64,000 bases of DNA from positions 992,001-1,056,000 of the forward strand of contig NZ_CP015453.1 of assembly GCF_003096095.1 (NCBI RefSeq), written 5' to 3'. This DNA is from Dietzia psychralcaliphila (GTDB lineage Bacteria > Actinomycetota > Actinomycetes > Mycobacteriales > Mycobacteriaceae). Under the pieces are notes generated by a model. It saw only the letters and a list, made by a program, of their open reading frames with translations, searched no databases and had not been told where the DNA came from. A program made the position numbers and the translations under genes. Positions 17,003 through 25,648 of the stretch are shown here, in pieces; the first letter of the stretch is position 1, and every line of letters begins with the position of its first letter.

Positions 17003-17383
17003 TCAGCCGGTGCCACGGCCCGCCGACGGGACGCCGGCTGAGTCGCTCCCGGCGGCCTCAGCGGCCTGCCTGCGGCCGCTCACCGCCAGTGCCACCGACC
17101 CGGAGACCAGTTCGGCACGTCGGGCATTGGCCTGCTCGACCGCGCTGGACGTGGCCTCGAGGATGGCGGAGGCCACCGTGTCGCCCCCGTGTCTGCGCAG
17201 TCCGGCCGCCAACACGAGGTCGATCACCGCACCACCGGAGTCGGCGGTGGCGGTGGCGATCCGGTCCGGACTCGAGGCCACCACGCGGAGGGTCTCCAGC
17301 TGGTCGTGCGCGGACTCCCACTCGGTCGCGATCCCGCGCAGTCGGTCCAGGAACGCCTCGACGTCCAGCCCGCCGCCGCTCAC
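17003..17383 (-). CDS. Small YbaB-like protein, last gene of a type VII-linked cassette
   Basis: A 126-residue protein. After a helical start (LDVEAFLDRLRGIATEWE) it shows strand-turn-strand-helix features (IATATADSGGAVIDLVLAAG, then ILEATSSAVEQANARRAEL) like the YbaB/EbfC nucleoid-associated fold, which also includes the mycobacterial ESX-1 protein EspL. The relation is by pattern, not proven. The GTG at 17383 overlaps the preceding stop by 4 nt (GTGA); the open frame further upstream is not family-like. It belongs to the four-gene cassette starting at 19195 and may help fold or stabilise its secreted partners. Confidence 0.7.
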   Translation of the reverse strand: MSGGGLDVEAFLDRLRGIATEWESAHDQLETLRVVASSPDRIATATADSGGAVIDLVLAAGLRRHGGDTVASAILEATSSAVEQANARRAELVSGSVALAVSGRRQAAEAAGSDSAGVPSAGRGTG

Positions 17384-17691
17384 GAGGTGCCGCCGATCGG
17401 CCCGTCGTCGATTCCGGCCCGGCTCTGATCTGGATAGTTCTGCTCCGGGTCGTCCCACTCCGCTCTATCCCAGTCCTGCCCGTCCCACTCCTGCTCGGCG
17501 AGCCGGTCGAGGAGGTCGCGGGCCTCGCACGCCGCTGCGGTGAGGGTGCGAAGGACCGCCCGCGCGACGTCGGTGGGTGCGCGGTCGAGGATTTCCTCCG
17601 GCAGGGCCAGGCCCACCGGGACGCCGTCGGTACCGACCTCGGCGACGATTCCGGTCATCGGGTCGGTATGGCGGCAGGTGTCGGACGTCAT
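17380..17691 (-). CDS. Small YbaB-like protein, third gene of the cassette
   Basis: A 103-residue protein. Residues about 13-60 (GIVAEVGTDGVPVGLALPEEI through the TDVARAVLRTLTAAACEARD helix) repeat the beta-beta-helix pattern of YbaB-type proteins. The C-terminal half is very acidic and Trp/Gln-rich (EQEWDGQDWDRAEWDDPEQN), probably disordered. Its ATG overlaps the stop of the NlpC/P60 gene (ATGA) and its stop overlaps the start of the next gene, so expression is tightly coupled. A chaperone or scaffold role is an inference from neighbours. Confidence 0.7.
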   Translation of the reverse strand: MTSDTCRHTDPMTGIVAEVGTDGVPVGLALPEEILDRAPTDVARAVLRTLTAAACEARDLLDRLAEQEWDGQDWDRAEWDDPEQNYPDQSRAGIDDGPIGGTS

Positions 17692-18836
17692 CCGCCTGTC
17701 GGACGGTAGAACCCGTGGAAGGACATGCCGATATTGTCGGTGCGCAGGCCCGACACCGCTACGGGGTCCCCGGCCTCGACGAGCTGACCGTTGCCGATGT
17801 ACATCGCGACATGGCCGTCCCACACCGCCAGATCGCCCGGCATGAGGTCTGAGCGCGACACCTGCGCGCCCACGCCCTGCTCCTGCGCCAGACGAGGGAT
17901 CTCCACCCCGGCGTCCCGGTACGCCCACTGGGTCAGGCCACTGCAGTCCAGGCCCTGGCCGGGCGTGGTCCCGCCCCACACGTAGGGCACACCCTGCTGG
18001 CTGAGAGCGTTGCGGACTGCGCCGGCGGCCTGCTCGTTGGGGGCGGTGGCCACGGACCCGTCGGGCAGGACCACGTCGACGCCGCCCCCCATGACCCCCG
18101 CCCCGGACCCTGCGTTCCCTCCCACTCCGCTCGCTGACTCCCCGGCTCCGCCCGAGCCCCCCGCTCCGCTCGCTGACTCCCCGGCTCCGGTCGCTCCGAC
18201 GGAGATCGCGCCCGCGGTTCCCGTCGCGTCGGCCGAACCCGGTCCGGAGCCTGTGTGGGCGACGGTCGAGGCGTTGATCGCGCCGCCCGCGCTTGACTCG
18301 GCGACGACACCCGGCATCCGGGGGGCGTCGGGGATGCCGGCGGCGATGGCGCGCAGTTCGGCGGTGGGCCCCTTGAGTTCGAGCTGTACCCGTTCCGCCA
18401 CCTGGATGCCGCGTGCCAGGTGTTCGGTGGCCAGGCCGAGCAGGGTGACCTGGCCGGGCGGGGTCATCAAGGTGGGCCCCAGCGCCGCGGCGCGGGCGAT
18501 GAACTGCTGCACGATGCCGATCACCTCGATCGTGCCGCGGACCACGATGTCGGCCGCTACGGCGGTGACCCGCGCGATCTCGGTCGCCGACTCGGTGAGC
18601 GCCCCCACCGTCCGACCGATCGCGGCCACCGAGTGGGCGGCGCCCAGAGAGGCCAGCGACTCCCAGGTCTCGGAGAGCAGTCGCTCGAGCGGTGGGCCCA
18701 GCCGCTGTGCCACCTCCAATCCGTCGCTGACCGGGCGCATGACGTCCCGGGCCGGTTCGGGGACGAACTCCTCGGCCGAGAGCAGATCGAGGATCTGCCG
18801 GATGGGCCCCGCATAGGCGAGCGCGTCGGCGATCAT
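17688..18836 (-). CDS. NlpC/P60 (C40) peptidoglycan hydrolase with helical N-terminal domain
   Basis: A 382-residue protein. Residues 1-175 are helical, without a classical signal peptide, and contain LSETWESLASLG, reminiscent of WXG100-like helical hairpins. Residues 180-250 are a Gly/Ser/Ala linker with repeats (GESASGAGGSGG / GESASGVGG). Residues 265-382 are an NlpC/P60 domain with Cys298 (GLDCSGL), His342 (DGHVAMYIG) and a downstream polar position, so the papain-like site looks intact. It likely cuts D-Glu-mDAP bonds in peptidoglycan after export. The lack of a Sec signal and the adjacent YxxxD protein suggest type VII secretion. Confidence 0.82.
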   Translation of the reverse strand: MIADALAYAGPIRQILDLLSAEEFVPEPARDVMRPVSDGLEVAQRLGPPLERLLSETWESLASLGAAHSVAAIGRTVGALTESATEIARVTAVAADIVVRGTIEVIGIVQQFIARAAALGPTLMTPPGQVTLLGLATEHLARGIQVAERVQLELKGPTAELRAIAAGIPDAPRMPGVVAESSAGGAINASTVAHTGSGPGSADATGTAGAISVGATGAGESASGAGGSGGAGESASGVGGNAGSGAGVMGGGVDVVLPDGSVATAPNEQAAGAVRNALSQQGVPYVWGGTTPGQGLDCSGLTQWAYRDAGVEIPRLAQEQGVGAQVSRSDLMPGDLAVWDGHVAMYIGNGQLVEAGDPVAVSGLRTDNIGMSFHGFYRPTGG

Positions 18837-19195
18837 CGGGCCGGACCCGGCGTACCGACACCGCCCGTACCGCCGATACCGTTTCCGGCGGCGCCGATGG
18901 CGTCGGCACCCGCGTCGTCGGACTCGGCGTACACCCGGCCGGTCTCCAGGACCAGCTGCCCGGCGGCATCGCTGACCCGGGCAACCCCGGCGAGCACCTC
19001 CCGGTGCCGCGCGGTGGCCGAGAGCAGCGCCGCCATGAAGTCGGCGCCGACCGGCCCGAGGACCGGTGCCACCGCATCGAGGGGAAGCGCGTCCACCGCC
19101 CCGAGCGTTCCCCCCAGGGCATCCGCCAGCGTGGTCAGCCCCGTACCCAACTCCCGCAATCCGTCCACGTGGACGTCGATCGCTCCGTCCGCCAT
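18833..19195 (-). CDS. EspC-like type VII secretion target with YxxxD motif
   Basis: A 120-residue small helical protein. Residues 5-85 form a predicted helix-turn-helix hairpin (IDVHVDGLRELGTGLTTLAD, then FMAALLSATARHREVLAGVA), and the C-terminal side holds Tyr89-Ala-Glu-Ser-Asp93, matching the YxxxD/E secretion signal of ESX substrates. A Gly-rich tail follows. It is the first gene of a four-gene cassette with 4-nt overlaps throughout. The ATG at 19195 gives the expected domain edge, although the frame is open to 19228. No ESX core component (EccC, EccD, mycosin) is in the window. Confidence 0.72.
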   Translation of the reverse strand: MADGAIDVHVDGLRELGTGLTTLADALGGTLGAVDALPLDAVAPVLGPVGADFMAALLSATARHREVLAGVARVSDAAGQLVLETGRVYAESDDAGADAIGAAGNGIGGTGGVGTPGPAR

Positions 19196-19302
19196 TGCCT
19201 CGCCCCTCGTCGCCTCTTGTCCCGTCACAGGGTTCGACGCCTCGGGGACTCAGCGCGGTTCCACCCGATCCGCGATTTCTCCGCTGTGGAATCCTGTCGG
19301 GC

Positions 19303-19926
19303 ATGGACATCATCGTCGTGGACCACCCGCTGGTCGGAGACCGGCTCCGTACGCTGCGGGACTCCGCCACCGACACCGCCGGATTCCGGGCCGCGATGGA
19401 CGCGCTCGGCACCATGCTCTGCTACGAGGCCTTCCGCTCGATCCCCACCACCGAGGTGCCCGTGACGACCCCCGTGGCCGAGACGACGGGTGTCGCGGTG
19501 GACGGCGTCCCACTGGTGGTGCCGGTCCTACGGGCGGGTCTGGGTCTGTTGGATCCGGCCACCCGGCTGCTCCCGGGGGCGCAGGTCGGGTTCGTGGGCC
19601 TGGCGCGCGACGAGGAGACCCACGAACCGGTCTCCTACCTCTGCTCCCTGCCCGACGACCTCTCCGGCCGGCACGTGGTGGTGTTGGACCCCATGCTCGC
19701 CACGGGCGGCTCGCTGGTCTCGACTCTGGAGACCCTGGCCGAGCGCGGCGCGACCGGGGTCACCGTGGTCTGTGTCCTGTGCGCGCCGGAGGGGATCGAG
19801 ACGGTGCGGTCGTCGGGGCTGGCGGCCAGGCTCATCACCGCGACGATCGACGACAGGCTCGACGACGACGCCTTCATCGTCCCCGGGCTCGGCGACGCCG
19901 GCGACCGCCTGTTCGGTCCCCGCTGA
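19303..19926 (+). CDS. upp: Uracil phosphoribosyltransferase
   Basis: A 207-residue enzyme that makes UMP from uracil and PRPP. VVVLDPMLATGGS is the PRPP-binding loop, VPVLRAGLGLLD an N-terminal conserved segment and IDDRLDDDAFIVPGLGDAGDR the C-terminal uracil-site motif. It is divergent from the type VII-like cassette, and its 3' end meets the convergent pmmB gene with a 35-nt gap. It completes the salvage route begun by cdd and deoA. Confidence 0.97.
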   Translation: MDIIVVDHPLVGDRLRTLRDSATDTAGFRAAMDALGTMLCYEAFRSIPTTEVPVTTPVAETTGVAVDGVPLVVPVLRAGLGLLDPATRLLPGAQVGFVGLARDEETHEPVSYLCSLPDDLSGRHVVVLDPMLATGGSLVSTLETLAERGATGVTVVCVLCAPEGIETVRSSGLAARLITATIDDRLDDDAFIVPGLGDAGDRLFGPR

Positions 19927-19961
19927 CCGGGCCCGGGACGCGACCACCCATAACCCGCCGC

Positions 19962-21452
19962 TCAGAACGCGACGGCGGCGGCGACGGAATCGGCGAGAGC
20001 GACCAGCCGTCGCGCGGCGTCCTGCCGGTCGCGCGCTGACGGTCGTGCGGGGGTCCACGCCTCGACGTAGGTCTTGAGCAGGGGCTCGGTCCCGGACGGA
20101 CGGATGACGGCCCGGGCGCCCGGGATCGTCACGCGGAACCCGGCCGTGCCGTCCAACGGGGTCACCGTGCCGGTCGAGACGAGCTGATCGGCCGCCCGCC
20201 GCAGCGCCGCGGCGGGGTCGGAGCCGTGCTCGAGCGGCAGCGGGACGTTGCTCCGCAGGTGGGCACCGAACTCCTCGGCGAGCGCGTCGAGACCCTCCCC
20301 GACCGACCGTCCGCCGGAACCGACCGTCGCACACCACGCGCCGGCCGCGGAGATCCCGTCCTTGTCCGCCACCACCTCCGGCAGTACGCAGTGCCCGATC
20401 GCCTCCTCATAGGCGTAACGCAGTGGTTGCCCGGCCCGGACCAGCCACTTGAACCCGGTGAGCGTCTCCACGTGCCGGCCACCCCGGGCGGGGACCAGGA
20501 GCGAGGGCAGTCGCGAGGAGACGATGGTCGAGGCCACGACCGGTGTGCCGGGACCGTTCCCCGTTGTCCGCACCGAGCCGGGCAGCGGCGAGGTCAGCAG
20601 GTGGTCGGCGAGCAGCGACCCGGTGTCGTCGCCGTCGAGCATCCGCCACCGGCCGTCTGCGCCCACGAACCCCATGGCGCAGCGATCGGCATCCGGGTCG
20701 AGCGCCAGCGCGACGTCGGCACCGATCTCCTCGGCCACTCCGAGCAGTCGCATAGTGGTGCGGGGCCGCTCCGGATTGGGGGAGTCGACGGTGGGGAAGT
20801 CCGGGTCCGGGTACGCCTGCTCGGCCACCAGCGTGACGTCGTCGACCCCGATCCCGGCCAGGACGCGGCGGCAGATCTCGCCACCCACGCCGTGGACGGG
20901 GGTCAGGGCCACGCGCGGGGGCCGGGCGGGAGTGGGCAGGCCGGCCACGACGGAGGCCACGTAGTCGTCGACGAGGGTGGGGTCCACCCGCGCGCCCGGG
21001 GCTCCGGCGTCGGGAACGGCGACCCCCTCCCGCGCCGCGGCCCGCAGGTGCTGCTCGATCTCGGAGTCCGTGGGTGGCACGATCTGCGCGCCACCGGGGC
21101 CGTAGACCTTGATCCCGTTGTCGGTGGCGGGGTTGTGCGAGGCCGTCACCATCAGGCCGGCGACCGCGCCCCGCGCCCGCACGGCCGCCGCCACGACGGG
21201 TGTGGGGACGGGCGCCCCGGGGACGACGACGAGGAGACCGTGCGCCGTCAGGACCGCAGCGGCCACGTCCACGAACCCCGCGGACCCGTGCCGGGCGTCG
21301 CCGCCCACGATCACGGTCGAGCCGGCGGGTTCACGCATCCGCAGGTGGCGGGCGACGGCGGTGGCGACCAGGGCCACGGTCCCGTCGTTCATCCGGTCCG
21401 GCCCGGGACCCAGCGGCGCCCGGACGCCGGCGGTGCCGAAGCTCAGGGTCAC
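19962..21452 (-). CDS. pmmB: Phosphomannomutase/phosphoglucomutase family protein
   Basis: A 496-residue alpha-D-phosphohexomutase. TASHNPATDNGIKVYGPGG carries the phosphoserine site, DPDADRCAMGF the metal-binding loop, KDGISAAG a sugar-binding loop and RPSGTEPLLKTYVEAW the phosphate-binding domain 4 motif. LSFGTAGVRAPLGPGPDRMN is the usual N-terminus. The gene order upp-pmmB-deoD matches Rv3309c-Rv3308-Rv3307. Its neighbours in nucleoside salvage suggest it may also interconvert ribose or deoxyribose phosphates, but this is inference. Confidence 0.9.
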   Translation of the reverse strand: MTLSFGTAGVRAPLGPGPDRMNDGTVALVATAVARHLRMREPAGSTVIVGGDARHGSAGFVDVAAAVLTAHGLLVVVPGAPVPTPVVAAAVRARGAVAGLMVTASHNPATDNGIKVYGPGGAQIVPPTDSEIEQHLRAAAREGVAVPDAGAPGARVDPTLVDDYVASVVAGLPTPARPPRVALTPVHGVGGEICRRVLAGIGVDDVTLVAEQAYPDPDFPTVDSPNPERPRTTMRLLGVAEEIGADVALALDPDADRCAMGFVGADGRWRMLDGDDTGSLLADHLLTSPLPGSVRTTGNGPGTPVVASTIVSSRLPSLLVPARGGRHVETLTGFKWLVRAGQPLRYAYEEAIGHCVLPEVVADKDGISAAGAWCATVGSGGRSVGEGLDALAEEFGAHLRSNVPLPLEHGSDPAAALRRAADQLVSTGTVTPLDGTAGFRVTIPGARAVIRPSGTEPLLKTYVEAWTPARPSARDRQDAARRLVALADSVAAAVAF

Positions 21453-21476
21453 GGGGCGCTCCCGGACACGGCCTGC

Positions 21477-22400
21477 TCAGCCCCTCGCGACGGCGGGGAC
21501 GAGTGCACGCAGGGCGTCGGTGAGCCGCTCGGCTCCGGCGGCTCCCGCGGCCAGTACCTCGGCGTGGTCGAGGGGCTGCCCGGTGACCCCGGCGGCGAGG
21601 TTGGTCACCAGCGACGCCGCCACCACCTCGAGCCCGAGCCCCCTGGCGGCCACCGTCTCCGGGACGGTGGACATGCCCACCAGGTCCGCGCCGAGGGTGC
21701 GCAGCATCCGGATCTCGGCCGGGGTCTCGTACTGCGGTCCGGGCATCGCGGCGTAGACGCCCTCGGCGGGCCGGGACCCGGTGACCGCCTGCAGCGCGTC
21801 CGCGGCGGCGCTCCGCAGGCGGGGCGAGTAGGCGTCCACGAGGTCCACGAAGGCGGGGCCGGTCAGCGGGGACCGGCCGGTGAGGTTGAGGTGGTCCGAG
21901 ATGAGGACCAGGTCACCGACGGCGAGGTCCGCCCGCAGCCCGCCGGCGGCGTTGGTGAGCACCAGGACGCCGGAGCCGACCGCGGCCGCGACGTGGGCGG
22001 GGTGCACGACCGGATCGGTGCCCAGGCCCTCGTAGAGATGGCTGCGCCCGGCCACGGCCAGCAGCGGCACCCCGTCGACCAGGCAGCTGGTGACCGTCCC
22101 ACGATGACCGGCGGCCGACGGGGGGACGAACCCCGGCAGGTCGGACACCGGGATGGTGACCGCGGTTCCCGGGTCGGCCAGTTCCACGACGACCTCGGAC
22201 CAGCCGGAGCCCAGGACCAGGGTCACCTCGTGGACGGACCGGCCGCTCGCGCGGGCGACGGCGTCGGCGGTCGCGCGGGCGTCGGGGGTGGGGATGAGGA
22301 GCGGAGGCTCGACTGGGGGCGGCACGGTGGTGGGCGGCTCTGTAGTGGGCGGCACGGTGGTGGGCGGCTCTGTGGTGGGCGGCTCGGTGGCGGGAGGCAC
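21477..22400 (-). CDS. deoD: Purine nucleoside phosphorylase with a Pro/Thr-rich N-terminal repeat
   Basis: A trimeric-type PNP that phosphorolyses inosine and guanosine; 307 residues from the GTG at 22400. [11 protein letters not shown] is the phosphate-binding loop, GRSHLYEG the His/Tyr segment, [15 protein letters not shown] the purine-site Asn region and [16 protein letters not shown] the Glu/ribose region. The first 35 residues are a Pro-Pro-Thr-Thr-Glu/Val repeat encoded by a tandem DNA repeat (about 22318-22397). Later in-frame GTG codons at 22355 and 22325 could remove most of it. The gene starts 4 nt after the upstream stop. Confidence 0.9.
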   Translation of the reverse strand: MPPATEPPTTEPPTTVPPTTEPPTTVPPPVEPPLLIPTPDARATADAVARASGRSVHEVTLVLGSGWSEVVVELADPGTAVTIPVSDLPGFVPPSAAGHRGTVTSCLVDGVPLLAVAGRSHLYEGLGTDPVVHPAHVAAAVGSGVLVLTNAAGGLRADLAVGDLVLISDHLNLTGRSPLTGPAFVDLVDAYSPRLRSAAADALQAVTGSRPAEGVYAAMPGPQYETPAEIRMLRTLGADLVGMSTVPETVAARGLGLEVVAASLVTNLAAGVTGQPLDHAEVLAAGAAGAERLTDALRALVPAVARG

Positions 22401-22404
22401 GGCG

Positions 22405-22941
22405 CTAGGCGCCGGGGCCCACGTTGCGGGACTCCCGCGTGCGCAGGTGCCGCACGTAGGCGTCGGGGGCGCCGGCGCACTCGGCGGCGTCGGCCAGCAG
22501 GCCGAGATATCGCGCCGACGGCAGGCCGCCCTCGAAGGCGTCCATGACGTACAGCCAGACCAGCACCGTGCCCTCCGCGACGGTGGGGGAGGACGGCGCG
22601 ACCGCGAACTCGGACTCCTGGGCGCCGACCGGGGGGCCGGGGGGAACGGTGGGACGCCGCTCCACCCGCACCCGGATCTTGCGGGCCGGGATCAGGTCGG
22701 TGCCCTCCCATCGGTCGAGGGCGCGGGCGTCCTCGTCGGGCACGTCGTAGAGCACCACGAACACCCTCGAATCGGGGTCCTCGACCACGGTGGCCACGGC
22801 ACCCTCCCACGTGGGGTCTTCGCCCGCGAAGGTCAGGCGCCAGCCCTCCAGCCAGCCGGTTCCGGCGAACGGAGAGTGCGGCGCGCGGGCGTTCATCTGT
22901 TCGGGATGCATGTTGGTCCCGTACGCGGCGTAGAGAGGCAC
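22405..22941 (-). CDS. Gamma-glutamylcyclotransferase-like protein
   Basis: A 178-residue protein with the cyclotransferase (BtrG/GGCT) fold. [19 protein letters not shown] is the conserved N-terminal Y-GTN-substrate loop, and [21 protein letters not shown] contains the helix with the usual acidic catalytic region. [21 protein letters not shown] is the C-terminal conserved part. The orthologue in M. tuberculosis is the Rv3304 protein beside lpdA. The GTG at 22941 is the first start before the fold. The substrate is unknown. Confidence 0.8.
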   Translation of the reverse strand: MPLYAAYGTNMHPEQMNARAPHSPFAGTGWLEGWRLTFAGEDPTWEGAVATVVEDPDSRVFVVLYDVPDEDARALDRWEGTDLIPARKIRVRVERRPTVPPGPPVGAQESEFAVAPSSPTVAEGTVLVWLYVMDAFEGGLPSARYLGLLADAAECAGAPDAYVRHLRTRESRNVGPGA

Positions 22942-23094
22942 GGCGACCAGAGTAGTCCCTCCGCCGGGTGTGGCCCCGGCGTCCTCCGGCCGCGTGCCGC
23001 CGGTTCGACTACCGTGTACGGCGGACGCGACGCGGTCCACCACAGTGGAGCGCGGCGCCCGGCCCCGAACCCCGTGACCCGTGGAGGACCACCT

Positions 23095-24501
23095 GTGACC
23101 CAGCGCATCATCATCATCGGCGGCGGCCCCGCCGGTTACGAGGCCGCGCTGGTGGCCGCGCAGTACGGTGCGGACGTCACGATCGTGGACGCCGAGGGGA
23201 TCGGCGGCAACTGCGTGCTGACCGACTGCGTGCCGTCCAAGACGTTCATCGCCACGACGGGGGTGCGCACCGACATGCGCCGCGCCGAGGAGATGGGCGT
23301 CGAGATGCACTTCGACCCCACCGCGTACCGGCTCGGCCAGGTCAATGGTCGGGTAAAGTCGCTGGCCCGCGCCCAGTCCGCCGACATCCGGTCCCAGCTC
23401 CAGCGCGAGGGGGTGCGCCTGCTGTCGGGGACCGCGCGCCTGCACGACTCCAAGCCCGGCATGGCCTCGCACCGCGTCCTCGTGTCCCTGGACAGTGGTC
23501 AGGAGAAGATCCTCGACGCGGACGTGGTGCTGGTGGCCACCGGGTCCAATCCGCGGATCCTCTCCGGCGCCGAGCCGGACGGTGAGCGGATCCTGACCTG
23601 GCGGCAGCTCTACGACCTCACCGAGCTCCCCTCCCATCTGGTGGTCGTGGGTTCCGGTGTGACCGGCGCCGAGTTCGTCTCCGCCTTCACCGAGATGGGC
23701 GTCAAGGTCACCATGGTGTCCAGTCGCGACCGCGTGCTCCCGCACGAGGACGCCGACGCCGCGCTCGTGCTGGAGGAGGCGCTCAGCGAGCGTGGTGTGT
23801 CGCTGGTCAAGCACGCGCGGGCGGACGCGGTCGAGCACCACGAGGACGGCATCATCGTCCGACTGGGCGACGGCCGCACGGTCAAGGGTTCGCACGCCCT
23901 GATGTGCGTGGGTTCGGTTCCCAACACCGGTGACCTCGGGCTGGAGAGCGCCGGCATCGAGGTCCAGCGCAGCGGGCACATCAAGGTCGACCGCGTCTCG
24001 CGGACCACTGCTGCCGGAATCTATGCGGCCGGAGACTGCACCGACCTGTTCCCGCTCGCCTCCGTGGCGGCGATGCAGGGCCGGATCGCGATGTACCACG
24101 CGTTGGGTGAGGGGGTCAGCCCCATCAAACTCCGCACCGTGGCCTCGGCGGTCTTCACCCGGCCCGAGATCGCCACCGTCGGAATCTCCCACGCGCAGAT
24201 CGAGAGCGGCGAGGTCCCCGCCCGCGTCGAGGTGTTCCCGCTGGCCGGCAACCCGCGGGCCAAGATGCGCAGTCTGCGCCGCGGGTTCGTCAAGCTGTTC
24301 TGCCGTCCCGCCTCGGGTGTGGTGATCGGGGGAGTGATCGTGGCGCCCACCGCCTCCGAGCTCATCCTGCCGGTGTCCGTGGCGGTGCGGAACCAGCTCA
24401 CCGTCGGCGACCTCGCGGGGTCGTTCTCCGTGTACCCCTCGATGACCGGCTCGATCACCGAGGCCGCCCGTCAGCTGATGCGGCACGACGACCTGGACTG
24501 A
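23095..24501 (+). CDS. lpdA: NAD(P)H:quinone reductase of the lipoamide dehydrogenase family
   Basis: A 468-residue FAD flavoprotein disulfide-reductase-fold enzyme. IIIIGGGPAGYEAALVAAQ binds FAD, VVVGSGVTGAEFVSAF binds NAD(P)H and GIYAAGDCTDLFPLA is the second FAD motif. The N-terminal site reads NCVLTDCVPSK, with both Cys of a CxxxxC pair, while the C-terminal segment VYPSMTGSITEAARQ has Tyr where active lipoamide dehydrogenases have the catalytic His. The synteny is that of M. tuberculosis LpdA (Rv3303c), an NAD(P)H:quinone oxidoreductase. GGAGG precedes the GTG at 23095. Confidence 0.93.
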   Translation: MTQRIIIIGGGPAGYEAALVAAQYGADVTIVDAEGIGGNCVLTDCVPSKTFIATTGVRTDMRRAEEMGVEMHFDPTAYRLGQVNGRVKSLARAQSADIRSQLQREGVRLLSGTARLHDSKPGMASHRVLVSLDSGQEKILDADVVLVATGSNPRILSGAEPDGERILTWRQLYDLTELPSHLVVVGSGVTGAEFVSAFTEMGVKVTMVSSRDRVLPHEDADAALVLEEALSERGVSLVKHARADAVEHHEDGIIVRLGDGRTVKGSHALMCVGSVPNTGDLGLESAGIEVQRSGHIKVDRVSRTTAAGIYAAGDCTDLFPLASVAAMQGRIAMYHALGEGVSPIKLRTVASAVFTRPEIATVGISHAQIESGEVPARVEVFPLAGNPRAKMRSLRRGFVKLFCRPASGVVIGGVIVAPTASELILPVSVAVRNQLTVGDLAGSFSVYPSMTGSITEAARQLMRHDDLD

Positions 24502-24545
24502 TCCCGGGGCCTGATCCCGGGCACGCACCGGGGTGAGCCCGCGGA

Positions 24546-24564
24546 TAAGTTTAGGCTAAGCTCA
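24546..24564 (+). promoter_or_regulatory. DtxR/IdeR iron box upstream of the iron transporter
   Basis: The 19-bp site TAAGTTTAGGCTAAGCTCA agrees at 15 of 19 positions with the mycobacterial IdeR consensus TTAGGTTAGGCTAACCTAA, including the whole TTAGGCTAA core. It sits 46-64 nt before the start of the iron-binding lipoprotein gene. It implies iron-dependent repression of the three-gene importer. Confidence 0.8.
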
Positions 24565-24609
24565 CCCCCGGTGCCCATGCCGCGGCACCGGGACTGTGAG
24601 GGAGGAACC

Positions 24610-25638
24610 GTGAAGATGCGACGCCGTCTGGCCGCGATCGCCGCAGCCGGTTCGCTCGTGGTGGGTCTGTCGGCCTGCACCACGGACGGCGCCGGAGACG
24701 ACTCGGATGCGTTGGTGGTCTACTCGGGCCGCAGCGAGAATCTCGTCGGACCGTTGTTCGAACAGATCGAGGAATCCACCGGGCTGGACCTCGAGGTGCG
24801 CTACGCGAGCACCCCGGAGATGGCCGCCCAGATCGCGGAGGAGGGTGAGGCCAGCCCGGCCGACCTCTTCTTCTCCCAGGACGCCGGTGCGCTGGGTGCG
24901 CTCTCCAAGGAGGGTCTGCTGACGGAGCTCGACGACGGGACGATCGACGTCGTCCCTGCCGAGTACCGTGCCACCGACGGGACCTGGGTCGCGACCAGCC
25001 TGCGCGCCCGCGTCCTCGTCTACGACAGCGAGGTGCTGGAGGAGGCCGACGTCCCGGACACGATCGATGCGCTCACCGCCCCCGAGTGGCGGGGCAAGGT
25101 CGGTTACGCCCCGACCAACGCGTCGTTCCAGTCGTTCGTCACCGGACTCCGGGTGGACCGCGGGGACGAGGCGGCGGAGCAGTGGCTCCGTGACTTCCTG
25201 GCCAACGAACCGAAGACGTACGACAACAACGTGGCGCTCCTCGAGGCCGCTGACACCGGGGACGTCGAGCTCGGACTCACCAACCACTACTACTGGTACA
25301 ACACCGCCGAGGAGAAGGGCCCCGAGAACATGCGGGCCCGGGTCCGCTACCTGGCCCAGGGTGACCCCGGCGCGCTGGTCAACGTGGCCGGGGTCGGTGT
25401 GCTGGCCTCGACGGAGCGCCCGGACGACGCCCTGCGCGTGGTGCAGGAACTCCTCGGTGAGCAGGCACAGCTCTACTTCCTCGAGGAGGCCAGCGAGTAC
25501 CCGGTGGTGCCCGGCATCGCCTCGGACGCCGTCGATCTGCCGCCCCTCGAGACGCTCGGGGGCCCCGACATCGATCTGGGGGACCTCGACGGACTCGAGC
25601 AGACCCAGCAGATGCTCACGCGCGTGGGCATGATCTGA
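24610..25638 (+). CDS. Iron(III) ABC transporter substrate-binding lipoprotein
   Basis: A 342-residue FbpA-type ferric-binding protein. MRRRLAAIAAAGSLVVGLSAC ends in a lipobox (LSAC), so it is a membrane-anchored lipoprotein. LVVYSGRSENLVGPLFEQ is the typical start of the mature fold, and NHYYWYN contains the adjacent Tyr residues that coordinate ferric iron in FbpA proteins. GGGAGGAACC precedes the GTG at 24610, and an ATG follows at 24616. It is the first gene of an importer operon controlled by the DtxR-type box at 24546-24564. Confidence 0.93.
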   Translation: MKMRRRLAAIAAAGSLVVGLSACTTDGAGDDSDALVVYSGRSENLVGPLFEQIEESTGLDLEVRYASTPEMAAQIAEEGEASPADLFFSQDAGALGALSKEGLLTELDDGTIDVVPAEYRATDGTWVATSLRARVLVYDSEVLEEADVPDTIDALTAPEWRGKVGYAPTNASFQSFVTGLRVDRGDEAAEQWLRDFLANEPKTYDNNVALLEAADTGDVELGLTNHYYWYNTAEEKGPENMRARVRYLAQGDPGALVNVAGVGVLASTERPDDALRVVQELLGEQAQLYFLEEASEYPVVPGIASDAVDLPPLETLGGPDIDLGDLDGLEQTQQMLTRVGMI

Positions 25639-25648
25639 CGAGACCGTC

